In this document: positions 33,601 through 44,731 of the stretch, piece after piece
Numbering within the stretch: the stretch's first letter is position 1
Layout of the letters: each line of letters starts with the position of its first letter
Source: Guyanagaster necrorhizus
Taxonomy: Eukaryota; Basidiomycota; Agaricomycetes; Agaricales; Physalacriaceae
Length of the DNA: 64,000 nt
Direction: 5' to 3'
Assembly (NCBI RefSeq): GCF_019112545.1
Contig: NW_025064929.1
Location: 186,428-250,427 of the forward strand
Position numbers and translations under genes: made by a program
Notes under the pieces: model-generated
The model's input: only the letters and a program-made list of their open reading frames with translations
What the model was told of the DNA's origin: nothing
Databases searched by the model: none

Positions 33601-34912
33601 AGTTTTGGCACGTCATTGCAAGCGCTTAAGGAGGTCATGAATGTCAGCAGTCTCCATTTCTCATTGTATGTCAATCTAACATTTGATTACAGGTACGAGC
33701 GGCGACTTTGATCCCGGTCCTAATTCCAACATTAACGGCTACGCCCATGACCATGTTCAATGCTCACGCTCTTGCTTCCCTGGTCACTGTCGCTGGAAAC
33801 GCCCTGAGCAAGCGGCTGACGGTCATTACCAGTGCCTTTGTCAAAGTTATCGAAGACGAGAAGGATGAAGAGCTTTTATCTTCGGCGGATGAGGCGACTC
33901 GTGCATTGTTCTGGTCAATCAATGACATTGAAGGGTTGAACACTCTCATGATCTTGGGACGGTCGGTGTATCATCGGTATATTATGTGTTAGTTCTAACG
34001 TTGTTACTTCAGGTCGAAGCACGATACCCCCAGACGGCGAAAGTTCTTCTCCATCTTCTGTCGCTATATCGTGTAGACTGGATCAGACAGCTTATCTCTG
34101 CCATGGAAGACGATTACGAGGATGTTTACGCAAGTGCCTTACAAACCATCGACGTATTCCTCAGATCCGTTCCCAAAGACGAACTTGAATCGCTCGTGGT
34201 CCCCTTGGGGCGGAGTATCGAGTCTACAGGTGCTCGTTCCGGTCATTATCGCCGGTCTGACTACCGGTAGTAACGAGCAGCGGGAACAAGCAGCGTATGC
34301 TATTGATCATCTCGTGGAACGTACGAAGACACTGCGATCAAACCATTTGTGGTATCTTTCACCGGCCCGCTGATTCGAGTGGCGACACAGGTAAAGACGT
34401 ACTGACCAGCGGTCAAGACGGCCATTCTGAGTGCACTGACATCGATGTTGAAACGTATACCTGCGTTCGTGAAACCGTTCTATCCTCAGCTGCAGAGGAC
34501 GTTTGTCAAGGGCGTGAGCGACCCCGCAAGTATTGTCGTCAGGAATAAAGCGGCCAAGGCGTTGGGCGTGTTGATGAAGAGCCAGCCTAGGGTGGATGCA
34601 GTTGTGACGGAGCTTATCGCAGGAGCGAAAAGCAACTTTGACGACGGTATTGGTAGCAGCGCAGTGGTGGCGCTTGCGCATGTGGTGAGGAGTGCGAAGG
34701 AGAACGTAGGTGAAAGGGCGAGGGAAGCGTGTGTCGACCTTGCGATCGATGCATATAGGGGAAGCTCTGATGGTAAACTTTCTAGATATAACGTGCATTG
34801 ACGGGTAAAGTTGTAAATTTCTATCCTCTAGAATCATATATGCAAGCTATTGCGTCGTTAGTGGCAGCGTTAACCATCTTCCCAGACAACCTCCAACCGG
34901 TTGTAGAGTGCG
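27660..34912 (+). pseudogene. GCN1: GCN1 relic (Gcn2 activator, HEAT-repeat protein)
   Basis: Blocks typical of fungal Gcn1 follow in order with introns kept. They include 'SILKDAVEMVGTEM' (27.8 kb), 'SLKPRIRRAFCALAG' (28.9 kb), 'RDMNGAIELSASKFPEL' (29.4 kb), 'TKQQQALVSAQLEKE' (30.2 kb), 'DNGLDVPETFLSGLLP' (31.3 kb), 'KYAARRGAAYGLAGVI' (32.0 kb), 'GADTKKKKVAQIVDNLASL' (32.3 kb), 'DLVPGLLWTLKTDTSGVD' (32.5 kb), 'RVDWIRQLISAMEDDYEDV' (34.1 kb) and 'SQPRVDAVVTELIAGA' (34.6 kb). Gcn1 binds ribosomes and Gcn2 in amino-acid starvation signalling. In-frame stops lie at 29909, 30203, 30530 and 30563. A frame change lies near 29620. Several HEAT blocks appear to be missing, for example near 32.26 and 32.70 kb. 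The segment is shorter than the roughly 2,600-residue family would need. It arose by DNA-level copying, since introns remain. Confidence 0.92.
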
Positions 34913-35069
34913 TATTGTATTGTTCTCTGTCCTCAGTTTTTTCTGGGTTTTTTCTAAAGTAGTCCTCTCCTGTTAACCTGCCCGGCGGAGGCCCAGCATG
35001 TTCACCCGAGTGGCAGCCGTGCTGCTCATCCTGTACATCCTCTTGTTCTTCGTCCGACGTCCATTTCTC

Positions 35070-35477
35070 ATAAAGCCGGTTCACTAGGTTATCGAACCGT
35101 ACGGCCTGGAAAAGGCCCACTTTATAAATGCGAGCTTTAGTGTAATTGAATTTCAACTTGATTTCAACCGAGCCAGATGCATAATGAGAGAACGCTTCTT
35201 TTCAGCCCGTCCCCTTATTATTGACAGAAGAATATATGTGAGTATCTACGAATGAGTGTAAGTATCATAGTCATAAGCACAGTAGGGATATACATACCTC
35301 AGTCGGGCACAATGTGGGTGAAGCGACTGAGGCATACGGGTAGGAACGGCTGGACTATATAGGTGATCGGGAAACGACAGGAGGTGTAAGCATATATAAG
35401 GTAAATAGAACGAGTGATTGAAAAGTAAGATAAGATGAAACGTACGGATATCCTCCAACACTTATGTCCCCGAGCGG
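35070..35477. repeat. Direct repeat, right copy, split by an LTR insertion
   Basis: It matches 26781-26954 from ataaagccggttcactagg to tgtccccgagcgg, after removal of the 242-bp insertion at 35219-35460 and its target duplication. Confidence 0.8.
35219..35460 (-). mobile_element. 242-bp solo LTR, probably Ty1/copia type
   Basis: Flanked by cttat at 35214-35218 and 35461-35465. The uninterrupted repeat at 26781 has this 5-mer once, so this is an insertion with a 5-bp duplication. On the minus strand it begins TGTTGGAGGATATCCGTACG, a start resembling fungal copia LTRs, and ends CTGTCAATA. It has no coding sequence, so it is probably a solo LTR left by recombination. Confidence 0.72.
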
Positions 35478-35706
35478 TCGGGACGATGGAAGTTTACCTG
35501 ATTTTTATTCTTTTATCAATTCCTGGAATGGTTATCACTTTGTAAGACTTTGAAGCTTGAAGAACTGACAAGATGTCATCTTCCAAGAGTTTTATTGTCA
35601 AGAAATGTTTCCATTAAATATTTCAAGTTATGGAGACACAGATAAATACAATATTTGGCGATAGAAGAATGTAGTTGTACAAGGAAACTAACGTTTGACA
35701 AGAAGG

Positions 35707-36240
35707 TTAATCCAACTCATATTGTTTAATTGCTGTGACTGGGAATCGCGGAATCACCTCCGTAAAGTAGCATGAGAGCAACTTCCAGAGTTTGGTGACA
35801 AAACGGCATTCCATCACTGCCTTTTTCGCCTTCTCGGCCTGGCCAAGGCAAACAAGGTCCGGAGAGAAAAGCAAGGGTTGTCCTATGAGTCTCAAGGAGC
35901 TTGAAGGGTCTGAAACACATCCAACGAGACGAGTCAAATTGTCCCGCACAGCGTTGAGGCATGGTCGCATATACTCGTTGAAAAGCATAGAATAAAATGG
36001 CCATCGTCCATAATGTATCTGACACGCGAGCATCTCAACCTCCACATCAAATTGTGTCCAAATCCCTAAAAAAGCGTCACCCCAATCACTGTACGATACA
36101 CGGTCAGATTTTTCTTCTTACATTTTTAGGAGAGCAAAATTAGGTAGACTCACGGAGGAATCGGCAAGTAGGGACACGATCACGTATCAACCTGCCCTCA
36201 GGAGCACGTGTTCAACAGTCCGGCCGTTCCAATCTCTTAC
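35707..36240 (-). CDS. Hypothetical protein, divergent from the nuclease-like gene
   Basis: The last exon (stop at 35707-35709) reads back to a 'DWGDAFLGIWTQFDVEVEM' stretch, past the internal Met at 36045, and joins an upstream exon 'SLLADSS' through an intron starting GTGAGT at 36153. It includes 'RLVGCVSDPSSSLRLIGQP' and ends 'FPVTAIKQYELD'. No known domain is recognised, and the exact start was not found. It lies head-to-head with the gene starting at 36381, so the two may share a short promoter. Confidence 0.45.
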
Positions 36241-36380
36241 AACTGCTGCTAGCAACTTGTTATCACTTTGTCGTCGACGTTCCACTCTTCTGTCAGTAGC
36301 CATACCCTAGATCTCCGGCTACTTTGCTTTTCAAACGATCCTGTTGACTCATTTGCTGTTGCACCTCTCCAACCAGTTCT

Positions 36381-39300
36381 ATGCCTCCGACAGCAGCTCT
36401 CAAGTTGCACCATGTTGCCTTGGACTCGCATTGGCCTGTAGAAGTCCACCAGATCTCTACTCTTTTCTCAAATCCTGTTCCTCATTTGAAGTTTTCCGAA
36501 ACGTATCCTGGAATGACATCCTTGTTCACCGACCTTTTCAAAGAACTGAGGAGCGCCACATCGACCGGCCTTTCAACTGTGGAACCAGAGTCGCAGCCAC
36601 TTCTTGGTTTCTTGGATATCATCCTAGAAACGGTGTCATCGCTTCGACGAATGCAACAGGACCCTCACCCATTCACCATGCCTATTTGGTCCACCCTAGT
36701 CCGAGCACTGTGCTATACATGCTTTAACGACGTCGAGATATAGTAAGTAGCACCATATCTTGTGATATCCATGTTTCTTACCCACTACGTGAAGCAACGA
36801 TACACCTTTTATTCTTCCCAGGAACTTTGTGGAATCCGTTTGTGATGGACACGCTCTGATGCTTGTTTCTTTTCTGTACAAGAATACGCTACTATCTATG
36901 TCGCACTCAGACGCAGCTCCAGGGGAAAGCCCGTGTCACCAAAGCAATCATTCTAACGAGCATCCTTTGGAATCAGGCGTAGTTCTCACAGACGAAGAAG
37001 GCTCTGAACTTGTCAGTGACGGCAATGCCCCCGAGGTTGAACCCAATACATGGACTTTTTCATCCGAATCAGACCGTGGATTTGGGGGAGACATATTCGA
37101 TGAGCCAGACAGTGCCCTCTTTGGTGATCTCTCAGAGTCGGAAGAGTGGCCATGTCACAACCTTTCGCCGTCTTCCAGTACTAGGTCCCTTGATATGTCA
37201 TTTCAGGCACACGTTCTTCTAGGCAAAGGACGTCGTATGGATGCGGTTCTTCCTGTTATCTGCATTGCGGATAGGGAGAACATCATGGCTCTCATTGCCA
37301 GTGTAGCCTACCAACGACGTGTTTGGGGGATTGAAGAGCCCATTGTAGGTGTAATTCTCACGAAGGATGGGTTTTCGGCCCAGGTCATTCTGGGGTGGAC
37401 AAACCCACCTGATACAGGTAGTGATTCAGAGTCTCCAGATGATAACATGTCTGATGACTTGGTGAGTTTCTGGTTGACTCTGTTCATCATTATGCTAATT
37501 CTGTAGTAGCCAATGGTGCATATCGCCTACTCCGATGCAGCTTGTGCAGCCAGTGGTATCTTCAATCTGACGGATCCCATTTCTACACTTTCTTTTGTGC
37601 AATTTATTATTCAGGTTCGTGATCATTATAATAAGATTGTACTAGAATGTTGCAAACCTGGCATGCCTGCCAATTCTCCGATTTCCTGGAGATCTGATCT
37701 TATTGATCCTTCATGTCTTTCTGATTGGGGGGAAAGGGGAGAAGAAGCTGTTGCCTCATGGATTCAGAGTTTGAGAACAAGCAGTGTTGAGTGAGTGGAT
37801 GCAATAGGCTGACTTTGAATATCATTTTCTGATTGTCTGATAGTACCAACGATGACCCACCACCATATCCTGTTACACCCCCTCCGACACAGCAATTCCA
37901 TCACATAACAATGTTAGATCCAAATGAGTCCAGGAAGAAGCCTGTTCGTGGGAGGCAGCCGTGTGTATATATGATCTTGTGCTGATTGCAAATGCCTGAT
38001 CTGTCTTTCTGGATAGACACAGTATTCCTACTGAAGCCATGATTCCGACTCAGAGCAAAAATGATAAGCACAGTTCCAGGAAAGGTTCAACATCCACATC
38101 TACGTGAGTTTGACCACTTTTAGCAATGAGATTGGTGTTAACTTCTTAGCATAGAAGTTCAGCTCTGAAGTACGTGTATCCTCTACAGTTTCGCCGCTGC
38201 TGCCAACAGATCAATGATAGATCTAAGCCTTCTGGATTGAATGCCCCGTCGTTGTATGTCTTATCCCTCGAAGCCACTAAAAGCTGATGAACGATATCTA
38301 TGCAGAAACAACTCGTAATGAGTTTTCCTTGGTCGATTTAGTATGTTCTAATGGTGTGCATAGAGTTCAGTCAGCTTCGATCTCGATTTACTCCTGCTCA
38401 AGGTCAGTCATCATGTCAATTCCCTTTTCATCTCTGACTTTATTTGCACTAGATTCGCTAACAAAGTTGGAAATGGAATTGGGCTGACGATGCCACTCTC
38501 CATTACGACTTATACCTATGACAGATATATCTTCTCCGTGAGAGCCGCGATATTACTGAACATCGACAACTTCAAGAACCAACAACACGTCAATGAGTAT
38601 ACGAAACTATACGAAACTCTGACCTGTTTTGTGGACCCAGGATGGCAAAGTATGGTACGTTAGGATGACCCATCTGACCATCTCAGACTATCAACCACTT
38701 CTTTAGGGCCAGTTACCAGTAGTCGAAGGATCATATCTTAAGGCCATCAACGAGTGCTTCTGGGAGCAACTCATGACTGTCCGACAGAGATCGCCGGACA
38801 GCAACCTCCCAAAAATAAAGCCCTCTCATCAGACAGCTGTGTCTGAACGTCTATCACTATTCTTCTGGGCGACCCTTGGAGCGTTTTCACGTGGGCAGCG
38901 CAAGTCTGTCAACGAAGCAGAATCTCGTCTGCAATGGGATACACTGCTGTTCCATGTTTTGAACAGCATCGACTCCGACGTTATTCACGTAAGACCACTG
39001 TGAGTAGGTCTTTCTTTCACGCATGATAATGGTTGATGTAAAGGTTTGATAGATTTGAGCGAACTATTTTGCTTTCTCGCAACCGCCTTGTGGACGAACT
39101 TTGTTCCAAAAGCGTCAAGGACGTCCGGGCTAGTGCGATCGATCGAGCGAAGGATTATTATGACCTCTGCTGGGCTTCTGGTTCTGCCAGTGCTTTTCCA
39201 GGCAATCACACGGAGCTGGATGTCATCAGATCCCAGGAACACGCAGCTCTAAATGTCGCCAGGTATCTGTTACAGCAGACATCTCATCTTTTCCCAGAAA

Positions 39301-40401
39301 CTGCGCCGGAACCCCAAGCCATTGTTCATCGCGCCAGCGGCGAACCACACACAGGAAAATGTGATGCAGTTGTAGTTCTTACCGCCGATGACCTCTTGTT
39401 GCCTAGTACAGACTGCAAGATACCTGAATTCATCACCGTACCGCAAGATGATAGTCCGGGTCTGTTTCCCAAGCCTCAGGAGGAGGAACGTGATGGCCAG
39501 GTTTTGCTAGTTCCTTCCTCTCAGCGAGCGGCCGCTACGCCACCCCGCTCAGACAAGGAGCAGCCTGTATCTTCCGAAGGACCTACAGATGAACCTGTGA
39601 CTCTCGATATTTTCAAGGTCGATTTGAAATCCTCTAGCAATTCATTCTTAACTGCGTTCTCCGAGACTGGCTGCGTAGTGGGAAGTGATGGGAAGAGAAG
39701 CACCGACATTCGGCAGCTGCACGAAAAGATCGAAAAGATCGGCAAGGCTGTTCCTGCCGAACTCTTAAGTAAAATTCTCTTCGCCATCCTTGTGGTTGAA
39801 CATAAGAGGCCCCATGATGATGCAGCGAAGCCGTTGAATCAGGCCAGGGCTTATGTAGACGCTGCCGTCAGGTTGCTTCAAGCTCATGGTATAACCGGAC
39901 TGCCCGTGTTCGCACTCGCCACTAACGGCAATGACGGTGTAGTGTTAATGGCATGGCACGGCAAAACCACAGAGGTATGTTTATTTTCTGATTCGAGATT
40001 TGCCATCTAATCGCTTTGTACAGAAAGTCTACCTTGTTGACCGATCAGTACAGCGATTTGATATATCGTCGCCCGTAGAAGTGTTCCACTTTGCCACATT
40101 CCTCCTTCGCCTCAGAGATTATTACGTTGAGCATTTCAAGATGCACCCGGGCCACATCGAAGCAGCAAAGAGCGCAGCACAAGAGATGGCAATGAAGGCA
40201 GAGAAGAAGCTGCGAGAGGCTAAGGCGCAGGCAAAGGAGGATGGCCTGGACCCAGACAAAGTTGAAGTTCACATAGATTGGGGATGGTGGAAGTCTGCTC
40301 AGACGCCGCGACCTCCACGTTCGAAAGAGTCAGGAAAGGAAGGGTCGAAATCAAAGTTGGAGAAAGTGGCAGAGGAGCTAGGAAATTTACATTTACGTTA
40401 G
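36381..40401 (+). CDS. Multi-exon protein with C-terminal PD-(D/E)XK-like region
   Basis: Starts MPPTAALKLHHVALDSHWPV. Exons can be joined in frame, for example 36742 to 36809 ('DVEI|YNDTPFILPRNFVES') and the 39974/40021 junction ('GKTTE|KVYLVDRS'). The N-terminal half has an acidic Ser-rich linker (37.0-37.2 kb). The C-terminal half has 'HTGKCDAVVVL' (39.36 kb), a disordered insert, then 'FAILVVEHKRPHDDAAKPLNQARAYV' (39.78 kb). That is an Asp strand, an E-x-K strand and a Gln helix, as in PD-(D/E)XK nucleases. It is followed by 'LPVFALATNGNDGVVLMAW' and a Lys/Glu-rich tail ending 'LGNLHLR'. The E-x-K pattern is seen; the nuclease activity is inferred. Exons at 37.84-38.47 kb are less certain. 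Confidence 0.75.
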
Positions 40402-40576
40402 GTATATTTCATATGGTTTGCAATCTGTCTAGACAAAGGAACATTTTTTGCAGCGTCATTCATAGTCAGGAATACAGTTTGATCCTCCAAGGATTACATT
40501 TCACGTCCTGCTCGACCGAATAAAGGAGTGGTAGGTGAGATTAGTACAAATACAAGTCATCCAAACAGTCCCAGCG

Positions 40577-41290
40577 CTAACAATACGCGAACAAGTCACT
40601 CAGATTATTGATGATCCCATCCCGCACCCTGTCCACCGCCTCTAGACCAGCCAAAGAACACTCTAAACACACCAACGGCGAGTCCGCCACAACTTTCCGC
40701 ACCATGATCATCGTTGACTTCAGCAACCCCAAAACGTCGGTTGGATTCCATCCAGTAATAGTCCCACATTTCCTTGCACCCTGCATGTGGGTTGGGAAAG
40801 ACGGACTCGGGCCCTCCAATGGGAGACAGCGATGAGCGTATTCTCGCCCGCATACGAGTAAGCGAGTCGTGCGCCGAGAGGAAACACATCCGCAGTTCGA
40901 TATCCACCGAACGCGGGAAAATAACACCTCCCCCGGATGTCTAGAAGCATGGGGGATCTATTAACATCCGGTGGTAGACAACCCCCAAGGTGGCGTAGGT
41001 GGAGTTTGAAGCAGGACCGATGGACCGAAAGGCCCTGTATGGTTCGAACGAGTCTCCCCAGGATGGTAGCCGTACCACAAGGTCCGGGTTACAATCTTTC
41101 GTATCACGAGAGGAAAGAGGGACTCAAACCGAGAAGGAAATGTCGAGAAGCCGAACGCAGATCGAATCTATGTTCAGTGGCTCTGACAGGCTCTCGGTGA
41201 GGGCCATGGAAGAAGAGGACATTGAACGAGAGGATGATATCAATATGAGAGAGAATGGAAGTGCTGTTCCTTGCGGCATTTTGTAAAGCT
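40577..41290 (-). pseudogene. Decayed gene of unknown function, 3' part
   Basis: Coherent protein-like blocks switch frames on the minus strand: 'DTKDCNPDLVVRLPSWGDSF', 'NSTYATLGVVYHRML', 'FPAFGGYRTADVFPLGARLAY', 'ARKCGTITGWNPTDVLGLLKS' and 'VVADSPLVCLECSLAGLEA', ending 'NNLSDLFAYC'. Stops occur between blocks, as at the 'FSV*VPLSSRD' join. I recognise no family. It lies tail-to-tail with the nuclease-like gene, and immediately downstream, in the same orientation, of the GCN1/ligase chimera. Confidence 0.45.
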
Positions 41291-41528
41291 GATCGGCAGC
41301 CCAGGATTCAAAGGAGGGGATGCAATATTTGCTGGATAGCTAGACAATGTTTAGGAGAAAAAACATAGATGCGCCATGAGCGAGGTAGGGGTTGTGTGGA
41401 TCTCTGAGTAATTCGCTCAATATAAAGGTGGCGATCGCAATGGAAAAGGAAACTCACAGGTGATGCAAAGCCCACAGTGTAGGTCCCGAAATTTACCAGC
41501 ACTTTCGGGGATCCTAATGACAGGCAAG

Positions 41529-41883
41529 CTGATCAGTTCGGGAAGTATCTCTCGGACTACATAAGAGCAATGAGTATACCTCTAAATTACCAAACGGATT
41601 CATCGTACCTGTCCGGGGAGTATTGTTCACCGACGCCTTCCAGATGTGTATCGACGATTGACAAACAAGATAAAGCGCGGCGAGAGCTCTCTGCAGTGGT
41701 CGCGTCGACGACGTCTTCCTCATCAAGATCACAAGTTTTTCCTGACATGCCGGAAACTTTGAACATAAGCTCCCCCACAAGGGTAATGGATGATTGCTAG
41801 GGAAAGGCGGTTAGCGAGAACAAACAAGGTGGCGAGATTCATACCCGGATGCACCAACCAGGATCACGAAGAAGATCGATTGC
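41529..41883 (-). pseudogene. Inverted copy of an internal GCN1 fragment
   Basis: It matches 32757-33128 of the GCN1 relic in opposite orientation. The match includes the intron ending 'cctttccctag', the exon 'LMFKVSGMSGKTCDLDEEDV' and the next intron. Both copies lack the same residues between 'SRRAL' and 'ALYLV', so the shared deletion predates their separation. This copy also lost about 26 bases after 'gatcttcttc'. Homology ends at ctgatcag (41529). Confidence 0.88.
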
Positions 41884-42819
41884 TCGACGTAAAGATGATC
41901 ATCGCGTCATCGTCAGGCAGCATTTGAGGGTCGTCGCGCAGTATACCTCCGGGGTCCTTGTCATACTTTGAACACATCGTGCTCCAGGCATCCATGCCTT
42001 CTCAGAAACCCTTGCCCTCCTGATCTTGAATGACAAGGTATCCTGACGCGCCAGAGGCGTGCTTAAGATCAGCGACAATCGGCTCGATCTTATCTGCTCG
42101 CTCGGGGTCTAGGATTATTAACGAGCATTTTGTGAGCGCTATGCAATGTTTAAGCTGCTCCAGGGGTAACCATCTACCACGCATATGAGTAAGAAAATCA
42201 TCTGAACGGAAGACTAGATAATTACGCATTCAAGAGAGCGGTTACAGATCCGAGAAGGTCTGAGATGGAACCTGAGCGGACCCCGTAGAAGCACGGATGC
42301 AGACGTACGGCAAGCCCAAAATACGATGTAGTAGCTCGGGAAATTTCGAGAGCAGATGACTACACGATCGCCTGCATAAGAAGTGAATACTAAGGAAGCC
42401 TTGACAAACGCCCATTATATTCACCCCTTTGAATTTTGTAAACATCCCTGAAGATGGCAGCACATTTAACTGTCGTATCAAGTATCTCTTTGAAAGTGTA
42501 GCATTCTTTCTCGAACACTACGTAGGTCTTGTTGGCATGTTCTTTTGTCGACTGCAAGAAGAACACTCTTATCGATGGCCAGAGATTCTTCCACACTTTC
42601 GAGACCCTATCACCAACCACCTAAATCGCATATATATTCAGGCATCGAGCTATAGCTCAGTAGGCTGCACGTACGCGAGTTTCAACCTCGAGCAGACTTC
42701 CCGGTGCCATGAGTATTCGGTCCGCTGAAAGTATACTTGTTGGCATACGAGATGCGTCTGTCAGCGAGCGCACCTTCCTCCAGGGAACAGCACGGGTTCC
42801 AACTCTTAGTGTTAATCAT
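41884..42819 (-). pseudogene. 5' half of an acyl-CoA ligase, fused to the GCN1 fragment
   Basis: Starts near 42819 with 'SWNPCCSLEEG' and continues with 'APGSLLEVETR', '[21 protein letters not shown]', 'CAAIFRDVY', 'CSLIILDPERADKIEPIVADL', 'DPQMLPDDDAMIIFTS'. All are close paralogues of the ligase at 61633. It stops exactly where the ATP-binding SGTTG loop should follow and runs into GCN1 sequence at 41883. Stops and frame changes occur between the blocks. Only the N-terminal adenylation subdomain is represented, so it cannot be active. Confidence 0.85.
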
Positions 42820-43845
42820 GATTGGGATTGGCGATGTTCCAATTAAAATTTCGGTAGGCCAGTCCGCCTTTGTGCTGAGCACAGTGGTCTGCGAAGTGAA
42901 GTATAGCAGGAGCACCACGATCCACCTTTAAGGCCTTGATTTAACTTGCTTGCCAGTGCCGCTTACGACCAGTGAGCACGAAAGGAGAAGCTCTCAACAG
43001 TGGATCCAGTACTCCAGCTACAATTCCTTGTATTTTTTAAGCACTAAGCTGACAAACGATATCAATATGGCGTTATTACTCACTTGGACGTTTTGAAGAC
43101 TGGAAAGGATGAGCAAGTCAAGAAAGAAGCATGATCACCGGGATAGACGGACCGTGGCGGCAAATTAACCCGACACCCAAGTTCCCACGGTTCCTTCCTG
43201 TTTACCGTCTTCATTACTCTTGTGTCCTGGGCAATAATATCTCCCTTCCCCTCCCGGTCTCATGATGGACGACGTTCTTATTCGATACAATGACTTGGTC
43301 GAGGAGTCTACGGGAATACTATGACACCTCTCAACAACTTTACCTTTACCGCACCTGGAGTAATTCATCGTTTCAGAAGATATGCTTGCCCGTTCTGGCG
43401 GGCCAAACAATGATATTTATCTTGGGTGGGACTATGGGCCTCGACATCTGGTAGACGTACATGCTGAACTCCTTAGGCAACTGGACAGGACTTGGGGTTG
43501 TGGCCGTGTTGTCATTGTACTGTGTACGTTATCGAACACGGCATCTATTCTTACTCTGATTCTCCCTTGTAAGGGCGAAACGCAATGAGCGCAAGTCCAC
43601 AATGGCCAACAATTGGCTTCGAACTAGCTCCGAGCGTCAGTGAATCTTTGCATCTGTCGTAAGCTCCTCCACAGGTGCATATAAGCAATGGACGTCGAGA
43701 CGGTCCTGCAATATCTCGTCGTTCTTTCCCCCACCTTGTCGCGTAGCTTGAAGCTCGCATAATAACCATCCACGACCACCTAGCTTCCTCGCTTCAGTGA
43801 TCTCCGGTACAGAACCGCTGTACAGTTGCCTTTACCTCGAACACA
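42820..43845. other. Region without an assignable gene
   Basis: Normal CpG content. Frames at 43165-43410 (minus), 43382-43588 (plus) and 43551-43769 (minus) overlap one another and show no domain. The last 100 bases are probably the leader of the gene at 43846. Confidence 0.35.
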
Positions 43846-44731
43846 ATGCCACCCGTGGAGACCGTGCTCAAGGCTGCCCTTTCTCACTCTTCCGAAAAAC
43901 CAGTATGTTCGATATGTCCTCCTGGTCTTCCTAAACTGTCGAAACACCCCGTCACGAAAATCAAAGCTGGGGGCCGCAGGGGGTTCAACACCGATAAGAA
44001 GTATTTTCTCGCCCTCTACGGAAGAGAATGGGCATCCATCGAGGATTTCCAAGCCTGGTTTTTGAACGAACAACGTGTTCATGGCGTCAAGTTCGTCGTG
44101 TTCGAAAGCTTGGAGAATACCGCTCCCCTTGGAAAGCGAAGGTGGTTGGCGGAGCATACCTTTTCCTGTTCTCGTTACCAACCATCCGAGCCCCGATACG
44201 TCGGTCCTCCTAAGCCAAGAAAAAACACCTGCTTCTGCTCAATCAGAGTCAAGACGTATCCGGACACTCCGATTGTTCGAGGAAGTTATAATGATTTTCA
44301 TTCACATCCTCTCGGCAAAGCGAATGTTACATTCTCCGAGAAGCTACTCTCTTTTGTCTCTGAGAAGATGAGCCTCAGTACGAGAAAGTCAGACGCGGTA
44401 TGTCCTCTTTTGACATGAGAGCAATCGAGTCTGACTGCATCGTTTTTCCAAAGCCCTCTCAAACTGACGATGTCTATAAAGAGCCTACGAAGGATTGCGA
44501 TAGCAGTGTTGACGCTTGGCGTCCAGAAAGTGCCTTGTACCTCGATATCCCGGATCCTTTTGCACCCAGGTCCATGATCGATCCTAACACAAGCTACATC
44601 GAGGATTAGCAGGCGGACGTTGATGTGCGCCCATTTGTCTCTCTTGTCTGACTAATGTCACGTTCTGACCTTGTTTACAGATTTCAGATTTCCAGGATGA
44701 GGACTATTTGCCGGTTATTATAACAGTATAA
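43846..44731 (+). CDS. Protein with FAR1/WRKY-GCM1-like zinc-binding region
   Basis: ATG at 43846 opens a 190-codon frame. After 'YFLALYGREWASIEDFQAWF' and 'LENTAPLGKRRWLAEHTFSC' come 'KNTCFCSIRVKTYP' and 'YNDFHSHPLGKANV'. The C, CxC and HxH spacing with the Trp resembles the zinc-chelating fold of FAR1/MULE transposase N-termini and WRKY-GCM1 proteins. A second exon holds 'DAWRPESALYLDIPDPFAP', and a final exon 'ISDFQDEDYLPVIITV' ends at 44731. A TAG at 44607-44609 separates them, so the protein ends there, or the stop is a mutation before 'QADVD'. No transposase catalytic domain is nearby; it could be a DNA-binding host protein or a domesticated fragment. Confidence 0.6.

Noticed and set aside
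42640..42720. tRNA-like string agctatagctcagtagg on the plus strand
   Set aside because: It overlaps the decayed ligase exon on the other strand, and no T-arm, anticodon arm or acceptor stem can be paired around it.
43165..43769. Overlapping frames on both strands
   Set aside because: Neither strand gives coherent protein blocks or plausible splice joins.
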